Counted from the first letter of the stretch, positions 37,311 to 47,762 are shown. The stretch: DNA of 64,000 nucleotides from Moritella sp. Urea-trap-13 (GCF_002836355.1 NZ_PJCA01000038.1:62001-126000), one strand, 5' to 3'. Notes: generated by a model not told the origin, from the letters alone. Translations and numbers: made by a program.

Positions 37311-37962
37311 GCCTTGCTCCATTATGCGATGTTGATAACGTTAACTGCAGATACTAGACTAGATTGGAGTTAACGCCATTTTTGCAGATACATTGTCCGC
37401 GAATTATAGTTTTCACACAGAAATTACGTTTTTAGCGCAGTGATGTAAACCTCTGACAAAGTAATAACTAATGACAACACCACGAGATTATCCACTACAA
37501 CAGTCAGATCAGCTGCCTGAGCAATTAAAAATGACCGATGTAACAATGGATTAAAGTTATACTGCAAAGATAAAATATAGTTTAACTAAGCGAACATTGA
37601 AAATAATGCTTATAATTCAAAGAACTAATAGATAACAAAAAGGAATAACGATAAAAACCAGGAGGATGGAAGCAGAATAGATGACTAAATGTGATTAAAC
37701 TCACGAATTTTGTAAAATTGGGACTATCACTGAGTATTGACGAAAATTAAACCAGTGTAATTTAGCGATTTAGACTAATAACACAGTCAAATAAATGGTT
37801 GTATCATTTAAGCGGGTAATAAATTGACATTTTATAAAAATAAACACTGTTTTAATAAAGATTCATCAATCAGTGTTTTACACGCCATTCAACCTATTAA
37901 AATAGATTAAACGGCAATTAAGATTCAACAATACCAGCACTAAACACCAGTATTAGTTTGAT
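37311..37962. other. intergenic region upstream of dppA, downstream of pgpA
   Basis: About 650 AT-rich bases. Holds the dppA promoter and leader. AAACACTG and CAGTGTTT at 37842-37878 form a weak stem that on the minus strand is followed by ATTTTTAT, a possible pgpA terminator. No gene or RNA family was recognised. Confidence 0.4.
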
Positions 37963-38466
37963 TTACAATACTATATATGCAACAAGCTGAACACCAGCTA
38001 AAGCGAACACACCCGCCAGTACATCATCAATCATAATGCCAAAACCGCCGTGAGTATTTTTATCTAACCAGCCAATTGGACCGGGTTTAACAATATCAAA
38101 GAAGCGAAATAGTGCAAAACCAAGAATAACCCACATCCAGCCTTGCGGCGCTGCAATCATGGTAATACCATAACCGGCAAATTCATCCCAGACGATAGCG
38201 CCATGATCATGTACGCCCATGGCTTTACTGGCACTTGCGCAAATATACACACCAATAACCGATGCTAACGCCACAATAGCGATGTACTGCCATAAACCTA
38301 ATTCCAATACACTGGTCATTAACAAATACAATGGAATAGCAGCAAGTGTACCCATGGTGCCAGGTGCTTTTGGCATCAAACCACTACCAAAACCAACCGC
38401 AGCTAAATGCACTGGGTTAGCATAATTTAATTTTTGTAATTCAGGCGATAAAAAATCTTTTTTCAT
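37963..38466 (-). CDS. pgpA: phosphatidylglycerophosphatase A
   Basis: A 167-residue membrane protein with GSGLMPKAPGTMGTLAAIP near residue 28, the PgpA signature, and a late DDVLAGVFA. It dephosphorylates phosphatidylglycerol phosphate. The start ATG at 38466 overlaps the thiL stop (ATGA); the thiL-pgpA pairing is usual in gammaproteobacteria. Last gene of the rib-nusB block. Confidence 0.93.
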   Translation of the reverse strand: MKKDFLSPELQKLNYANPVHLAAVGFGSGLMPKAPGTMGTLAAIPLYLLMTSVLELGLWQYIAIVALASVIGVYICASASKAMGVHDHGAIVWDEFAGYGITMIAAPQGWMWVILGFALFRFFDIVKPGPIGWLDKNTHGGFGIMIDDVLAGVFALAGVQLVAYIVL

Positions 38467-39512
38467 TGGAAGTGATCCCATCCTTGCAAAGCGAGCGTTG
38501 TTAATTGCTTATCATTATAATAGTTAATTTGTGATTCTGTTGTTTCAGTACTTATAATCGCACCAACCTGCGTACAAGGTAAGTTACTGTCAGCCATGAC
38601 TTGTTCTAATTTGGCTTTATTTTCTGCTGATACAGTAAATAGTAATTCATAATCATCACCGCCAGCAAGTGCATATTGCGGCCATAACGCTTTACTTACA
38701 TAAGTTTGCAATGCGTTGGATAACGGTAATGCAGATAGTTCAATATTTGCCGACAGCGTCACGCCACGCGCACGGCTTGAAGCTTTAAGTATATGCTGTA
38801 AATCTGACGCTAAGCCATCAGAGAGATCAATACAGCTATTGGCAATGCCGACTAATGCTTTACCAGTAGTCACTCTCGCGGTTGGGCGTTGATGGCGGGC
38901 TATTAGAAATGCTTTCTCGCTATCCGTTAATACTACTTCATCAGTTGTTGTAAGTGCATTATTTTCAGCATCAAGCTTTGTGCGATTATCGGCATCGATT
39001 AATAACTTTAATCCTGCGTTCGCATCACCAATAGTACCGCTACAATAAATTAAATCACCGGCTTGCGCACCTTGTCTGCGTAAGGCTTTACCTTGCTCGA
39101 CAAAACCTTGTAGCGTTAAGCTCAGCGTCATATCGCCTTTGGTGGTATCGCCGCCAATCAAACTGACGCCATAACTGTGTAACTGTTGATGCAAGCTATC
39201 GCTGAATGCACTTAACCAGACACTATCATAATGCGGTAAGGTTAATGCTAATGAAGCCCAAGCGGGTTGACCACCCATCGCCGCAATATCACTGATATTC
39301 ACAGCGACTAATTTATGCGCGATATCGGCAGGATCGGCATCGGCAAGAAAGTGCACGCCGCTGACCATGGTATCTGTGGTCACGACTAATTGTTTACCTG
39401 CAGGTACAGACAAAATGGCACAGTCATCACCAATACCCGCGATGACGTCATTGCGTGACACCGATTTGTTCGTAAAATATTGTCCAATTAAATCAAACTC
39501 GCCTGTCGCCAT
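38463..39512 (-). CDS. thiL: thiamine-monophosphate kinase
   Basis: A 349-residue enzyme that phosphorylates thiamine monophosphate to the diphosphate. Start MATGEFDLIGQYF at 39512 aligns with E. coli ThiL (MACGEFSLI); an ATG six codons earlier is possible. GIGDDCAIL with metal-binding aspartates and IGGDTTKGDM are conserved. It follows nusB across a terminator-like hairpin and overlaps pgpA by four bases. Confidence 0.94.
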   Translation of the reverse strand: MATGEFDLIGQYFTNKSVSRNDVIAGIGDDCAILSVPAGKQLVVTTDTMVSGVHFLADADPADIAHKLVAVNISDIAAMGGQPAWASLALTLPHYDSVWLSAFSDSLHQQLHSYGVSLIGGDTTKGDMTLSLTLQGFVEQGKALRRQGAQAGDLIYCSGTIGDANAGLKLLIDADNRTKLDAENNALTTTDEVVLTDSEKAFLIARHQRPTARVTTGKALVGIANSCIDLSDGLASDLQHILKASSRARGVTLSANIELSALPLSNALQTYVSKALWPQYALAGGDDYELLFTVSAENKAKLEQVMADSNLPCTQVGAIISTETTESQINYYNDKQLTTLALQGWDHFQ

Positions 39513-39573
39513 AGTCTTACTGCTTTCCATTATTGTACTTTAAGTTAATCTTTCTATTGTATTTTTTAGGCAT

Positions 39574-39605
39574 AAAAAAAGCCAGCAACCTGTGCTAGCT
39601 TTTTT
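39574..39605 (-). terminator. terminator or attenuator between nusB and thiL
   Basis: AAAAAGCTAGCA pairs with TGCTGGCTTTTT on the minus strand (one G-T pair) around a five-base loop, with a T run. It lies about 20 bp after the nusB stop, so thiL-pgpA may depend on read-through or on their own promoter. Confidence 0.8.
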
Positions 39606-39626
39606 GCATTGAAGAAAATAATTAAA

Positions 39627-40049
39627 TTATTTTTTCAAACGTAATTGCAATTTACTTACAATTTTATCTAATACGCCGTTAACGAATTTATGGCTGTCTT
39701 CAGCGCCAAAATCTTTCGCTAATTCGATAGATTCATTGATCACAACTTTATAAGGTACATCTTGACGCTTAGTTAGCTCAAAAGTAGAAAGACGTAAAAT
39801 CGCTTTCTCAACCAAGTCTAAATCGCCGATTGGACGAGATAGGAATGGTGACATTAACTCATCAAGTTCTACAGAATTTAAGCTTACACCTAATACTAAC
39901 TCACGAAAGTAAGTTGCATCTGTGTCGCTAAAATCTTGTTCTGTTACAAATTGGTGTTCAATATTTGCAACAGTTTCTTTTGTCATTTGCCATTGATAAA
40001 TTGCTTGTGTGGCAAATTGACGTGCCTTACTACGTTCCGAAGGTTTCAT
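39627..40049 (-). CDS. nusB: transcription antitermination protein NusB
   Basis: A 140-residue all-helical protein beginning [20 protein letters not shown] and ending with [10 protein letters not shown], both NusB signatures. It joins NusE to bind boxA in rRNA antitermination. Its ATG overlaps the ribH stop (ATGA). Confidence 0.95.
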   Translation of the reverse strand: MKPSERSKARQFATQAIYQWQMTKETVANIEHQFVTEQDFSDTDATYFRELVLGVSLNSVELDELMSPFLSRPIGDLDLVEKAILRLSTFELTKRQDVPYKVVINESIELAKDFGAEDSHKFVNGVLDKIVSKLQLRLKK

Positions 40050-40531
40050 TTTTTCTCCAATGATACATCTAATTGATGCAAAACATTCACCATTTCAAGT
40101 GCACTTAGAGCAGCCTCCGACCCTTTATTACCAGCCTTGGTACCAGCACGCTCAATTGCTTGCTCAATAGTGTCAGTAGTTAGAACACCAAATGCAACAG
40201 GTACATCGTAGTCCATTGAAACTTGAGCAAGACCTTTATTACATTCGCCAGCTACGAATTCAAAATGTGGTGTACCACCACGAATTACCGTACCTAAAGC
40301 AATAATCGCATCAAACTGTTTTGTTGCAGCGACACGCTTAGCGATAAGCGGTAATTCTACAGCGCCAGGAACACGAACAACAGTGATGTTGTCATCGCTA
40401 ACTTGACCAAAACGTTTTAGTGAATCGATAGCACCGGCTAACAAGCTTTCATTAATGAAGCTGTTAAAACGAGAGATAACAATTGCAATTTTTGCTTCTG
40501 GAGCAGGAACATTTCCTTCGATAATTTTCAT
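40046..40531 (-). CDS. ribH: 6,7-dimethyl-8-ribityllumazine synthase
   Basis: A 161-residue lumazine synthase. Conserved segments are [18 protein letters not shown] near 18-35, VPGAVELP and [16 protein letters not shown]. It condenses the RibB product with the ribityl pyrimidine, forming the substrate of RibE. The gap of about 175 bp from ribBX carries a stem-loop. Confidence 0.95.
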   Translation of the reverse strand: MKIIEGNVPAPEAKIAIVISRFNSFINESLLAGAIDSLKRFGQVSDDNITVVRVPGAVELPLIAKRVAATKQFDAIIALGTVIRGGTPHFEFVAGECNKGLAQVSMDYDVPVAFGVLTTDTIEQAIERAGTKAGNKGSEAALSALEMVNVLHQLDVSLEKK

Positions 40532-40591
40532 GTGTACAAATCCTATATCACGGCACGTAATTTACGGCCAATTTTAATTATTGAGAATCGA

Positions 40592-40629
40592 CTGACGAAA
40601 GGGCTCGGATTGTACCAAGCTTTCGTCAG
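40592..40629 (-). promoter_or_regulatory. stem-loop between ribBX and ribH
   Basis: CTGACGAAAG pairs perfectly with CTTTCGTCAG around an 18-base loop. No T run follows on the minus strand. It may mark an RNA processing or stabilising site between ribBX and ribH. Confidence 0.5.
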
Positions 40630-40708
40630 CAAGCAAACTTATTCTACGACTATCGCTAAAACTTCTTCGACGGCTATCTATGAAATTTATTAGGTGACAA
40701 GCTAAAAC

Positions 40709-41818
40709 TTATTTAGAGATGTATTCAACAACTTCTAAGCCAAAGCCTGATAGTGAATGGTAACGTTTGTCTGAGCTTAATAGCTTCATTTTAGACACGC
40801 CCATATCAGCTAAAATTTGTGAACCAACACCAACGCGGCGCGATGTTCCCTGCCATTTTGCTTTTGGCTGTGTTTCGCCTTTATCTTCTTGGGCAAATTG
40901 TTTTACTTTTTCAATGATATCGTTAGAATTTTCTTCATTACCTAAGATAACCATTACGCCACCATCAGTGCCGATACGTGCCATAGCATCATCAAGTGAC
41001 CATGAGATCTTGCTTGCGCGGTCGGTATGCAGAATATCTGTCATGGTATTTTGTACATGCACACGCACCAATGTTGGCTGCTGGGCAACAACATCACCTT
41101 TACGTAACGCATAGTGTACTTGATTATCAATGGTATCGCGGTAAGTCACTAAATCAAAATCACCGTGCTGAGTTGGTAATTTACATTCAGCAACACGCTC
41201 GATGGTAGTTTCGTTAGTGTTACGATATTCAATTAAATCAGCCACTGTGCCCAATTTAAGACCGTGCTTTTCAGCGAAGATCTCAAGATCTGGACGACGC
41301 GCCATTTCACCGTCATCTTTTAAGATCTCAACAATCACACCAGCTGGTTCACAACCCGCTAGACGTGCAAGATCACAACCCGCTTCAGTATGACCTGCAC
41401 GCGTTAATACACCGCCGTCTTGTGCTGCAAGTGGGAAGATGTGCCCAGGCATAACAATATCCGCAGGCTTAGCATCGCCAGCAACCGCTGATAATACCGT
41501 GACAGCGCGATCTGTTGCAGAAATACCCGTCGTCACGCCTTCAGCGGCTTCAATAGATACGGTGAAGTTAGTTGAGAATTGCGCCGTATTGTCTTGAACC
41601 ATCAAAGGCAGTTGCAGTTTTTCTACACGCGCTTTGGTTAACGTTAGACAAATTAGACCGCGACCGTGTGTCGCCATAAAGTTAATCGCTTCTGGCGTTA
41701 CTTTGTCAGCAGCCATGATCAAATCGCCTTCATTTTCGCGATCTTCATCATCCATCAAGATAACCATTTTACCTAGGCGGATGTCTTCAATAATATCTTC
41801 AATACGACTTAGTGCCAT
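40709..41818 (-). CDS. ribBX: 3,4-dihydroxy-2-butanone-4-phosphate synthase with degenerate RibA-like domain (RibBX type)
   Basis: A 369-residue two-domain protein. The N-terminal RibB half (about 1-200) has [20 protein letters not shown] and the [15 protein letters not shown] segment and should make dihydroxybutanone phosphate. The C-terminal half resembles GTP cyclohydrolase II but contains no cysteines where the zinc-binding C-x10-CxC set is needed, so it cannot be an active RibA. Such RibB-RibX hybrids are known in proteobacteria that carry a separate RibA. Start MALSRIEDI at 41818 has AGGG eight bases upstream. A mobile-element-like repeat lies 70 bp upstream. Confidence 0.9.
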   Translation of the reverse strand: MALSRIEDIIEDIRLGKMVILMDDEDRENEGDLIMAADKVTPEAINFMATHGRGLICLTLTKARVEKLQLPLMVQDNTAQFSTNFTVSIEAAEGVTTGISATDRAVTVLSAVAGDAKPADIVMPGHIFPLAAQDGGVLTRAGHTEAGCDLARLAGCEPAGVIVEILKDDGEMARRPDLEIFAEKHGLKLGTVADLIEYRNTNETTIERVAECKLPTQHGDFDLVTYRDTIDNQVHYALRKGDVVAQQPTLVRVHVQNTMTDILHTDRASKISWSLDDAMARIGTDGGVMVILGNEENSNDIIEKVKQFAQEDKGETQPKAKWQGTSRRVGVGSQILADMGVSKMKLLSSDKRYHSLSGFGLEVVEYISK

Positions 41819-41887
41819 GCTCATAGCCCTTTTATAAAAATTAAAAACTACGACCAATCAAATTCATACGCTAGAGTGAAATTGGCA

Positions 41888-41996
41888 GTATTCATTAAAG
41901 ACGCCCGGCATGCCATAAACCCATCCTTGGGATCAGAAGCCTAAGACTTGAGGCTGGCATCCTTGCCAGCAACAGCCGGCTTACTTTAATCAATAC
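41888..41996. repeat. MITE-like element, copy A
   Basis: A 109-bp unit whose first 22 bases (beginning GTATTCATTAAAG) match the reverse complement of its last 22 (ending CTTTAATCAATAC) at 17 of 22 positions. Internal short stems are CCCA/TGGG and GCTGGCA/TTGCCAGC. A related 111-bp copy lies at 50762-50872. It sits between ribE and ribBX. Confidence 0.7.
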
Positions 41997-42057
41997 TGCA
42001 CATCAACTTATAACGCTTACTTGATTGATACCTAAAAATTGATCGTGAATAGATGTT

Positions 42058-42723
42058 TTACTTTAAAAATCCATTACTCGCAAGAAAATCCATGGTGATA
42101 CCTTGTTCAGGCGTGCTTGATTCAGCCGCTTTATCACCTAGCATGATCCGTTCTAAATAACGGGCAATAACATCTACTTCTAAATTAACTTTACGACCGA
42201 CAACATAACTTTCTATGGTTGTTTCTAACGCTGTATGCGGTACGATCGTCAATTTGAATTTAGCGCCGTCAATCTCATTAATAGTTAAACTAATACCATC
42301 AATGGTAATTGAACCTTTTTCGGCAATATAACGGGCTAATTCATTCGGTGCTTGTAACCAATACTCAGTCGCACGACCAAGTTTGGCTATCTTAATAATC
42401 TCGGCAACGCCATCGACATGACCACTGACTAAGTGACCACCAAGACGGGTACTTAAGGTTAACGCTTTTTCTAAGTTTACCTTATCACCAATCTTGTAAT
42501 GCGCAAAACCAGAGCGCTTAATCGTCTCTAATGACACATCTGCACGGTAGCCATTGCTTAGTAATTCAACAACCGTCAGGCATACACCATTAGTCGCGAT
42601 ACTATCACCGAGTTTGACATCAGTTAAATCAAGTTTACCACTGTCGACAGTGATACTCACATCAGCTCCTTTCGGAGTTAAACCTGTGAGCGTACCCACG
42701 GTTTCAATAATTCCTGTAAACAT
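42058..42723 (-). CDS. ribE: riboflavin synthase, alpha subunit
   Basis: A 221-residue protein with two lumazine-binding repeats, starting MFTGIIETVGTL, with SGHVDGVAEI opening the second half's active-site region. It dismutates two dimethylribityllumazines into riboflavin. Its ATG overlaps the ribD stop (TAATG). Called ribC in some species. Confidence 0.95.
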   Translation of the reverse strand: MFTGIIETVGTLTGLTPKGADVSITVDSGKLDLTDVKLGDSIATNGVCLTVVELLSNGYRADVSLETIKRSGFAHYKIGDKVNLEKALTLSTRLGGHLVSGHVDGVAEIIKIAKLGRATEYWLQAPNELARYIAEKGSITIDGISLTINEIDGAKFKLTIVPHTALETTIESYVVGRKVNLEVDVIARYLERIMLGDKAAESSTPEQGITMDFLASNGFLK

Positions 42724-44066
42724 TAGTATTCCGGTTTGGCTGTAATACGAAGATCGTCACCGACCTGCGTGATATCGGTAAAGCTAAATTTCGGCACTTG
42801 CGCCATTTCAGTTAGCTCGCTTAATACTGCTAGGCCTCTGGCACAATCACCCATGAGCTTAGGTGCTAGATAAATAATTATCTCATCCACCAGCTTATTT
42901 TCAAGTAATGCACCAGCTAGCGTTGCGCCCGCCTCGACCCACAGCTCATTAATATCCTGCTGGGCGAGCGTCGTCATTAACTGGTTTAGATCTATGTTAT
43001 GGAGACTATCTTGGCCAATTTCAATTCGTGAGACTGATTCATTCTCTAATATCGCTGCTGTGGCAGGATTATCGGCCACACCATTAGCATTATTTTCAAT
43101 GCCATTAACTATATTTTGAATACCGTTAACTAATAGTATCTGCCCGGGCTGAGCAAATAACTGCAACGCTGGCGCCGATGAGGCCATATGGGCATCGAGC
43201 CGACGATGGTTATCTAGTATTACACGAATTGGCTGGCGTACCTGAGACTGATTTGATTTAGCCAAGGGCTTATCTGCCGAATCGAGTTGCTCAGCAAGTA
43301 AGCCACGAAATGTATCGTCGAGTGGATAGTCAGCTTGGCTTGCACCTAATTCACTATAACGTACATTAAGTGACGCATCGTCCATCATCACAGTGCTTGC
43401 GGTTGATAAGATGGCATTGGCCTGAGCACGGTAAACTTGCACATCAGAACGCGCAGCAGGACCTGTGATCCATTTACTTTCGCCGTTGTTCAATGCGGTA
43501 CGTCCATCGAGGCTGGCTGCCATTTTTAACCGTACAAAAGGACGCTGTTCGCGCATACGGAGAATAAAGCCTGGATTGAGTGCATGGGCTTGTTCTGATA
43601 ACAAACCAATACGCACCTTAATCCCCGCTGCAATTAACATCGCGATGCCATTACCTGCGACTTTTGGATTCGGATCGACCATGGCAATCACAACTTCAGC
43701 TACTTGTGCTTTAACCAAGGCGGCTGCGCATGGCGGCGTTCGACCATAATGACTACAAGGTTCTAATGTCACATAACAAGTTGCGCCGTGAGCAGCGCCA
43801 TGTGCATCAGTATCAGCAGTATTTAACGCATGTATTTCTGCATGCGGTTCACCTGCACGTAAATGAAAACCTTCACCGACGATTTGCTCTGCTTTAACCA
43901 GCACACAACCAACATTGGGATTCGGCGCGCTAGTAAAACGGCCTTGTTTTGCAAGTGCGATCGCACGTTGCATATGCTGTACGTCAGTATCATTGAACTG
44001 ACTTGTTGAGGCGAGTGTTGCCACTAGTCGATTTAACTCGGTGCGTGATTTGATTGGCATAGTCAT
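42723..44066 (-). CDS. ribD: bifunctional riboflavin deaminase/reductase
   Basis: A 447-residue enzyme. The deaminase half has zinc ligands in GEPHAEIHAL (72-81) and LEPCSHYGRTPPC (101-113); the reductase half has KMAASLDGRT and WVEAGATLAGALL. It performs two steps of pyrimidine modification after GTP cyclohydrolase II. It is about 80 residues longer than E. coli RibD because of an N-terminal extension of about 28 residues, an insertion near 250-277 and a heptapeptide tandem repeat at 314-334 (NGIQNIV, NGIENNA, NGVADNP). The catalytic motifs are intact, so activity is expected. Confidence 0.93.
   Translation of the reverse strand: MTMPIKSRTELNRLVATLASTSQFNDTDVQHMQRAIALAKQGRFTSAPNPNVGCVLVKAEQIVGEGFHLRAGEPHAEIHALNTADTDAHGAAHGATCYVTLEPCSHYGRTPPCAAALVKAQVAEVVIAMVDPNPKVAGNGIAMLIAAGIKVRIGLLSEQAHALNPGFILRMREQRPFVRLKMAASLDGRTALNNGESKWITGPAARSDVQVYRAQANAILSTASTVMMDDASLNVRYSELGASQADYPLDDTFRGLLAEQLDSADKPLAKSNQSQVRQPIRVILDNHRRLDAHMASSAPALQLFAQPGQILLVNGIQNIVNGIENNANGVADNPATAAILENESVSRIEIGQDSLHNIDLNQLMTTLAQQDINELWVEAGATLAGALLENKLVDEIIIYLAPKLMGDCARGLAVLSELTEMAQVPKFSFTDITQVGDDLRITAKPEY
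43065..43127 (-). repeat. 21-bp tandem repeat inside ribD
   Basis: Three in-frame units encode NGIQNIV, NGIENNA and NGVADNP (residues 314-334 of RibD). It lies in the reductase domain, where E. coli RibD has a variable surface segment. Confidence 0.8.
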
Positions 44067-44084
44067 GAGGACTCAGATATCGGA

Positions 44085-44534
44085 TTATTTGTCGAGTTTG
44101 GCAATTTCTTCATTAAATTCTTTTACATCTTCAAAAGAACGATAAACCGAAGCGAAACGCACATAAGCCACTTTATCGAGTTTTTTTAATACGTCCATGA
44201 CCAGTTCACCTAGAAAACTTGATGCGACTTCACGCTCACCAGTGGCTCTTAAACTTGATTTGATCTGATTAATACCAAGCTCAATCTGCTCTGCGGCAAC
44301 CGGACGTTTCTCTAACGCACGATAAATACCATTAACCAATTTATCTTCGTTAAAAGGTTCGCGTTTGTCATCTGTTTTAATGATGCGTGGCATGACTAAT
44401 TCAGCAGTTTCAAAGGTAGTAAAACGTTCATGACATTTCGCACACTCACGGCGGCGACGCACCTGATGGCCTTCAGCCACAAGACGAGAATCGATAACTT
44501 TAGTTTCAGTCGCGGAACAAAATGGACAGAACAT
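44085..44534 (-). CDS. nrdR: transcriptional repressor NrdR
   Basis: A 149-residue protein with a zinc ribbon (CPFC near residue 3 and CAKCHERF near 31) and an ATP-cone domain beginning [15 protein letters not shown]. It senses ATP/dATP and represses ribonucleotide reductase genes. ATG 44534 follows AGGA by six bases. It precedes ribD, a conserved arrangement. Confidence 0.96.
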   Translation of the reverse strand: MFCPFCSATETKVIDSRLVAEGHQVRRRRECAKCHERFTTFETAELVMPRIIKTDDKREPFNEDKLVNGIYRALEKRPVAAEQIELGINQIKSSLRATGEREVASSFLGELVMDVLKKLDKVAYVRFASVYRSFEDVKEFNEEIAKLDK

Positions 44535-44651
44535 AAACAATCCTATTGAATAATATTATTCTGAGTCTATCGTTAAACAGCAGGCGGGTACAGAAAAGTG
44601 CAGGTAATTTTGTGGAATTAATAAATAAGTTAACAAATTGTTGAATAATCA

Positions 44652-44691
44652 GTCGGTTTTTAATACCTATTTTAAGAAGATAAAAACCGAC
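44652..44691. repeat. 11-bp inverted repeat downstream of the DUF4124 gene
   Basis: GTCGGTTTTTA and TAAAAACCGAC pair perfectly around an 18-base spacer. It lies just after the DUF4124 gene and ahead of nrdR. It may end the former transcript, but a T run after the stem is missing. Confidence 0.45.
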
Positions 44692-44707
44692 GATATTTGT
44701 TGCGGGT

Positions 44708-45664
44708 TTATTCCGCGTGACGATTTACTTCGTTTACAAATTGACTCGATACATCAATATCTTGCATATCAAGTTGGTTTATACCCGCGCCTAATAAGGA
44801 CAAGCGCGCCTTCTGATTGTAGCTTAATCGACTTAGCATTAGCGCAGAGTTAACTTGTTTTGCTGATGGTGTTTTCGCTTTGCTTGATTTACGGCTGTGG
44901 CTAATTTCATTTTCAATCGCTTTAATTTGATCTGCGCCCTGTATTAACTCTTTATTTTTCACTGTTGTGGTACGCCGACTGTGCGCATTAATATCGGCGT
45001 TAGATTGAGCTAATGCTGCTGCCGGAGTACGACCCGCACCTAGGTTATCTGCGACTTGCTTACGATTCAATTTTCGTTTAATCGCCGCTAAAAAGGCATT
45101 GTTGGGTTCAACGACAGAGACTGATTGCGGTCGCGTTGCAATTTGCTGACGCTTCAACTTATTTTGGATACCGACTAAGAATTTATTGGTTGGTTTCGGC
45201 GCTTGCTTGGCTTCAACTCTGTTTATTTGAGCATTATTGATAGCAGCCAGCGTTTGTTGTTGTTTAAGAATGTGCTGCTGAGCAACCAGCAATGCGCGCT
45301 GCTCAACTTGTTGACGGGCGAGTTGTAGTTCAATTAACACCAACTGCGGATCACGGCGCGTGAGTACCTTGTCAATTTGACGCTCAACGTTAGCATTGGC
45401 TACAATATCATCAAGACCATCGAGTAAGTTAGCGACTTTCTTCGAAGCAGACAAATCCTTGACGACATCATTCATATCTATTTGTGTACGACTAGCTCGG
45501 CTTTGCGCGGCATTTTTCTCCACGATTTGACGTGGAAACTGACTATAATGCATCGCACCATCGGCATCACGCCAACTGTATACTTTAGCTAATGTTGCAT
45601 AACTCATCGAGCCACAAACTAACGCTAATAATAAACGTTTATAATTACTTTTTGAATTCAGCAT
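44708..45664 (-). CDS. DUF4124 domain protein, periplasmic
   Basis: A 318-residue protein. A signal sequence (LLLALVCGSMSYATLA) is followed by KVYSWRDADGAMHYSQFP, the DUF4124 signature. The rest is Gln/Ala/Asn-rich helix with two similar segments, KFLVGIQNKLKRQQIATRP and AFLAAIKRKLNRKQVADN, about 40 residues apart, suggesting an internal duplication. Function unknown; a role at the envelope is inferred from the signal peptide only. Confidence 0.7.
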   Translation of the reverse strand: MLNSKSNYKRLLLALVCGSMSYATLAKVYSWRDADGAMHYSQFPRQIVEKNAAQSRASRTQIDMNDVVKDLSASKKVANLLDGLDDIVANANVERQIDKVLTRRDPQLVLIELQLARQQVEQRALLVAQQHILKQQQTLAAINNAQINRVEAKQAPKPTNKFLVGIQNKLKRQQIATRPQSVSVVEPNNAFLAAIKRKLNRKQVADNLGAGRTPAAALAQSNADINAHSRRTTTVKNKELIQGADQIKAIENEISHSRKSSKAKTPSAKQVNSALMLSRLSYNQKARLSLLGAGINQLDMQDIDVSSQFVNEVNRHAE

Positions 45665-45882
45665 CATCCTTTATACCTCACCCTATCCATTATTCTAACT
45701 TGAGATGACCTTCTCAAGTGTCGCTTTCGCTATTGATTCAAAGAATATCCTAACCACAAAATAGAATCACATGTTTCAATAATGTTAACACCAACAAGGT
45801 AGGCATCAAAATACTATCTCTACATTTAGCGAACCTGTGCTCACCTTTATTCAATTCGGCTCACAGTTAAGATATAAACAGA

Positions 45883-46173
45883 CTAAGAACAATTAAATAT
45901 AAGCGTATTGAAGATGCGATTCGCATCGGAATAACGATTGGTTAGCTCGGCATTTTTACCGTATTTACCGCAGTGCTCCTGTGCCATATCCACCACATCT
46001 ATGGTATCTAATTGACCAAGTTCATATTCATAAGAAGCGCCATTTTCAGTTTTAGTTAATACCTCTACCGAGCTACAGCCCGTCATAGCAACAACAAACG
46101 CCGCAATGCTGATTTTTTTAACAAGTTGTTGAGGTATGCTTTGAGCGACTTGCTTTAGAATAAACTTATTCAT
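45883..46173 (-). CDS. small lipoprotein of unknown function
   Basis: A 96-residue protein. From ATG 46173 it has a basic-hydrophobic leader ending VVAMTGCSS, a good lipobox. The mature part is about 65 residues with two further cysteines (HCGKYG and the C-terminal FNCS) that could form a disulphide. I do not recognise the family. Single gene between the DUF4124 gene and glyA. Confidence 0.6.
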   Translation of the reverse strand: MNKFILKQVAQSIPQQLVKKISIAAFVVAMTGCSSVEVLTKTENGASYEYELGQLDTIDVVDMAQEHCGKYGKNAELTNRYSDANRIFNTLIFNCS

Positions 46174-46336
46174 CATATTTCCCATCCTTGGTCTATGAAA
46201 TTGGCTTGATAGCCACTCGAAAGCAGCGCGCTATGACAGCTGATAATACGATCCTGAGCCAATAAAAAAGCATGGAAATAGCATGATTTGGGGTATGAGC
46301 AGGTATGAGAAATGGTAAACGATGAGTTTCAGGCAT

Positions 46337-46392
46337 AAAAAAACCGTAAATGACTAGCTTAACTTTATTCAAGTTAAACAGCATTTACGGTT
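46337..46392 (-). terminator. terminator of glyA
   Basis: AACCGTAAATG pairs with CATTTACGGTT, enclosing an inner TTAACTT/AAGTTAA stem; on the minus strand seven T follow. It lies about 75 bp after the glyA stop. Confidence 0.88.
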
Positions 46393-46466
46393 AACAAATT
46401 AACCAGTTTTTAAAACCCTTAGGCTTATGGATTAATTTTGTCTATACAGCCTATTTATAAACAGGG

Positions 46467-47720
46467 CTATTTATAAACCGGATAGTCAGCACATAGCGCT
46501 TGTACGTTAGCACGCACTGTTGCAGCTACTTCTTCATTACCCATGTTGTCTAATACGTCACACATCCAACCCGCAAGTTCGCCAGCTTTATCAGCTGGGA
46601 TACCGCGACGTGCAAGTGCAGGCGTACCGATACGTAGACCAGATGTAACAAATGGTGAACGTGGATCGTTAGGTACTGAGTTTTTGTTTACTGTGATATG
46701 TGCATTACCCAGTGCCGCATCTGCGTCTTTACCTGAGTACTCTTTACCAATCAGATCAACTAAGAACAGGTGATTTTCAGTACCGTTAGATACGATTTTG
46801 AAACCACGTTCTTGTAATACTGCAACCATGCTTTTCGCACAATCAAGTACATTTTGTTGGTAAACAGCGAACTCTGGTTCCATCGCTTCTTTAAATGCAA
46901 CCGCTTTAGCAGCGATAACGTGCATTAAAGGACCACCTTGACCACCAGGGAAGATTGCTGAGTTTAATTTTTTCTCAATCACTTCATCTGCTTGCGCAAG
47001 GATAAGACCACCACGTGGGCCGCCTAATGTTTTATGCGTAGTTGTAGTCACAACATGTGCATGCTTCATTGGGTTTGGATATAGACCAGCAGCAACTAAA
47101 CCTGCAACGTGTGCCATATCAACAAATAGGAAAGCACCAACTTTGTCTGCGATTTCACGGAATTTAGCCCAATCAACAATGCCTGAGTATGCAGAGAAAC
47201 CTGCAACAATCATTTTTGGTTGATGTTCAATCGCTAACGCTTCAACTTCAGCGTAATCTAGTTCACCAGTTTCAGGGTTGATACCATACTGAACTGCATT
47301 GTAGATTTTACCAGAGAAGCTTACGCTTGCACCATGTGTTAAGTGACCACCATGAGCAAGGCTCATGCCTAGTACAGTATCGCCTGGTTTAACTAATGCC
47401 ATGTAAACAGCAGCATTGGCTTGTGAACCCGAGTGTGGTTGTACGTTTGCGTAATCAGCACCAAACAATTGTTTTGCACGTTCGATTGCTAAAGACTCAG
47501 CAATATCAACATACTCACAACCGCCATAATAACGTTTACCTGGGTAACCTTCTGCATACTTGTTAGTAAGCTGAGAACCTTGAGCTTCCATTACGCGTGG
47601 GCTTGTATAGTTCTCTGAAGCAATAAGCTCGATATGATCTTCCTGACGAGTTACTTCCTGTGTCATTGCTGCCCATAATTCTGCATCATAGTCAGCTATA
47701 TTCATATCACGTGTAAACAT
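46467..47720 (-). CDS. glyA: serine hydroxymethyltransferase
   Basis: A 417-residue PLP enzyme of the standard length. The PLP lysine is in [16 protein letters not shown] and the glycine-rich [20 protein letters not shown] is conserved. It converts serine and tetrahydrofolate to glycine and methylene-tetrahydrofolate. Its upstream region carries an array of four 20-bp repeats. Confidence 0.97.
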   Translation of the reverse strand: MFTRDMNIADYDAELWAAMTQEVTRQEDHIELIASENYTSPRVMEAQGSQLTNKYAEGYPGKRYYGGCEYVDIAESLAIERAKQLFGADYANVQPHSGSQANAAVYMALVKPGDTVLGMSLAHGGHLTHGASVSFSGKIYNAVQYGINPETGELDYAEVEALAIEHQPKMIVAGFSAYSGIVDWAKFREIADKVGAFLFVDMAHVAGLVAAGLYPNPMKHAHVVTTTTHKTLGGPRGGLILAQADEVIEKKLNSAIFPGGQGGPLMHVIAAKAVAFKEAMEPEFAVYQQNVLDCAKSMVAVLQERGFKIVSNGTENHLFLVDLIGKEYSGKDADAALGNAHITVNKNSVPNDPRSPFVTSGLRIGTPALARRGIPADKAGELAGWMCDVLDNMGNEEVAATVRANVQALCADYPVYK

Positions 47721-47762
47721 CCGTTTTCTCCTGATTGAGATTATACAAGTTGGTCTATTAAG

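Noticed and set aside
41819-42057. Possible FMN riboswitch ahead of ribBX
   Set aside because: Vibrio relatives have one upstream of ribB, but no conserved RFN core was found on the minus strand here; the structure present is the 109-bp inverted-repeat element.
44638-44853. 71-codon plus-strand ORF over the end of the DUF4124 gene
   Set aside because: It spans an inverted repeat and the antisense of a supported gene; the protein resembles nothing.
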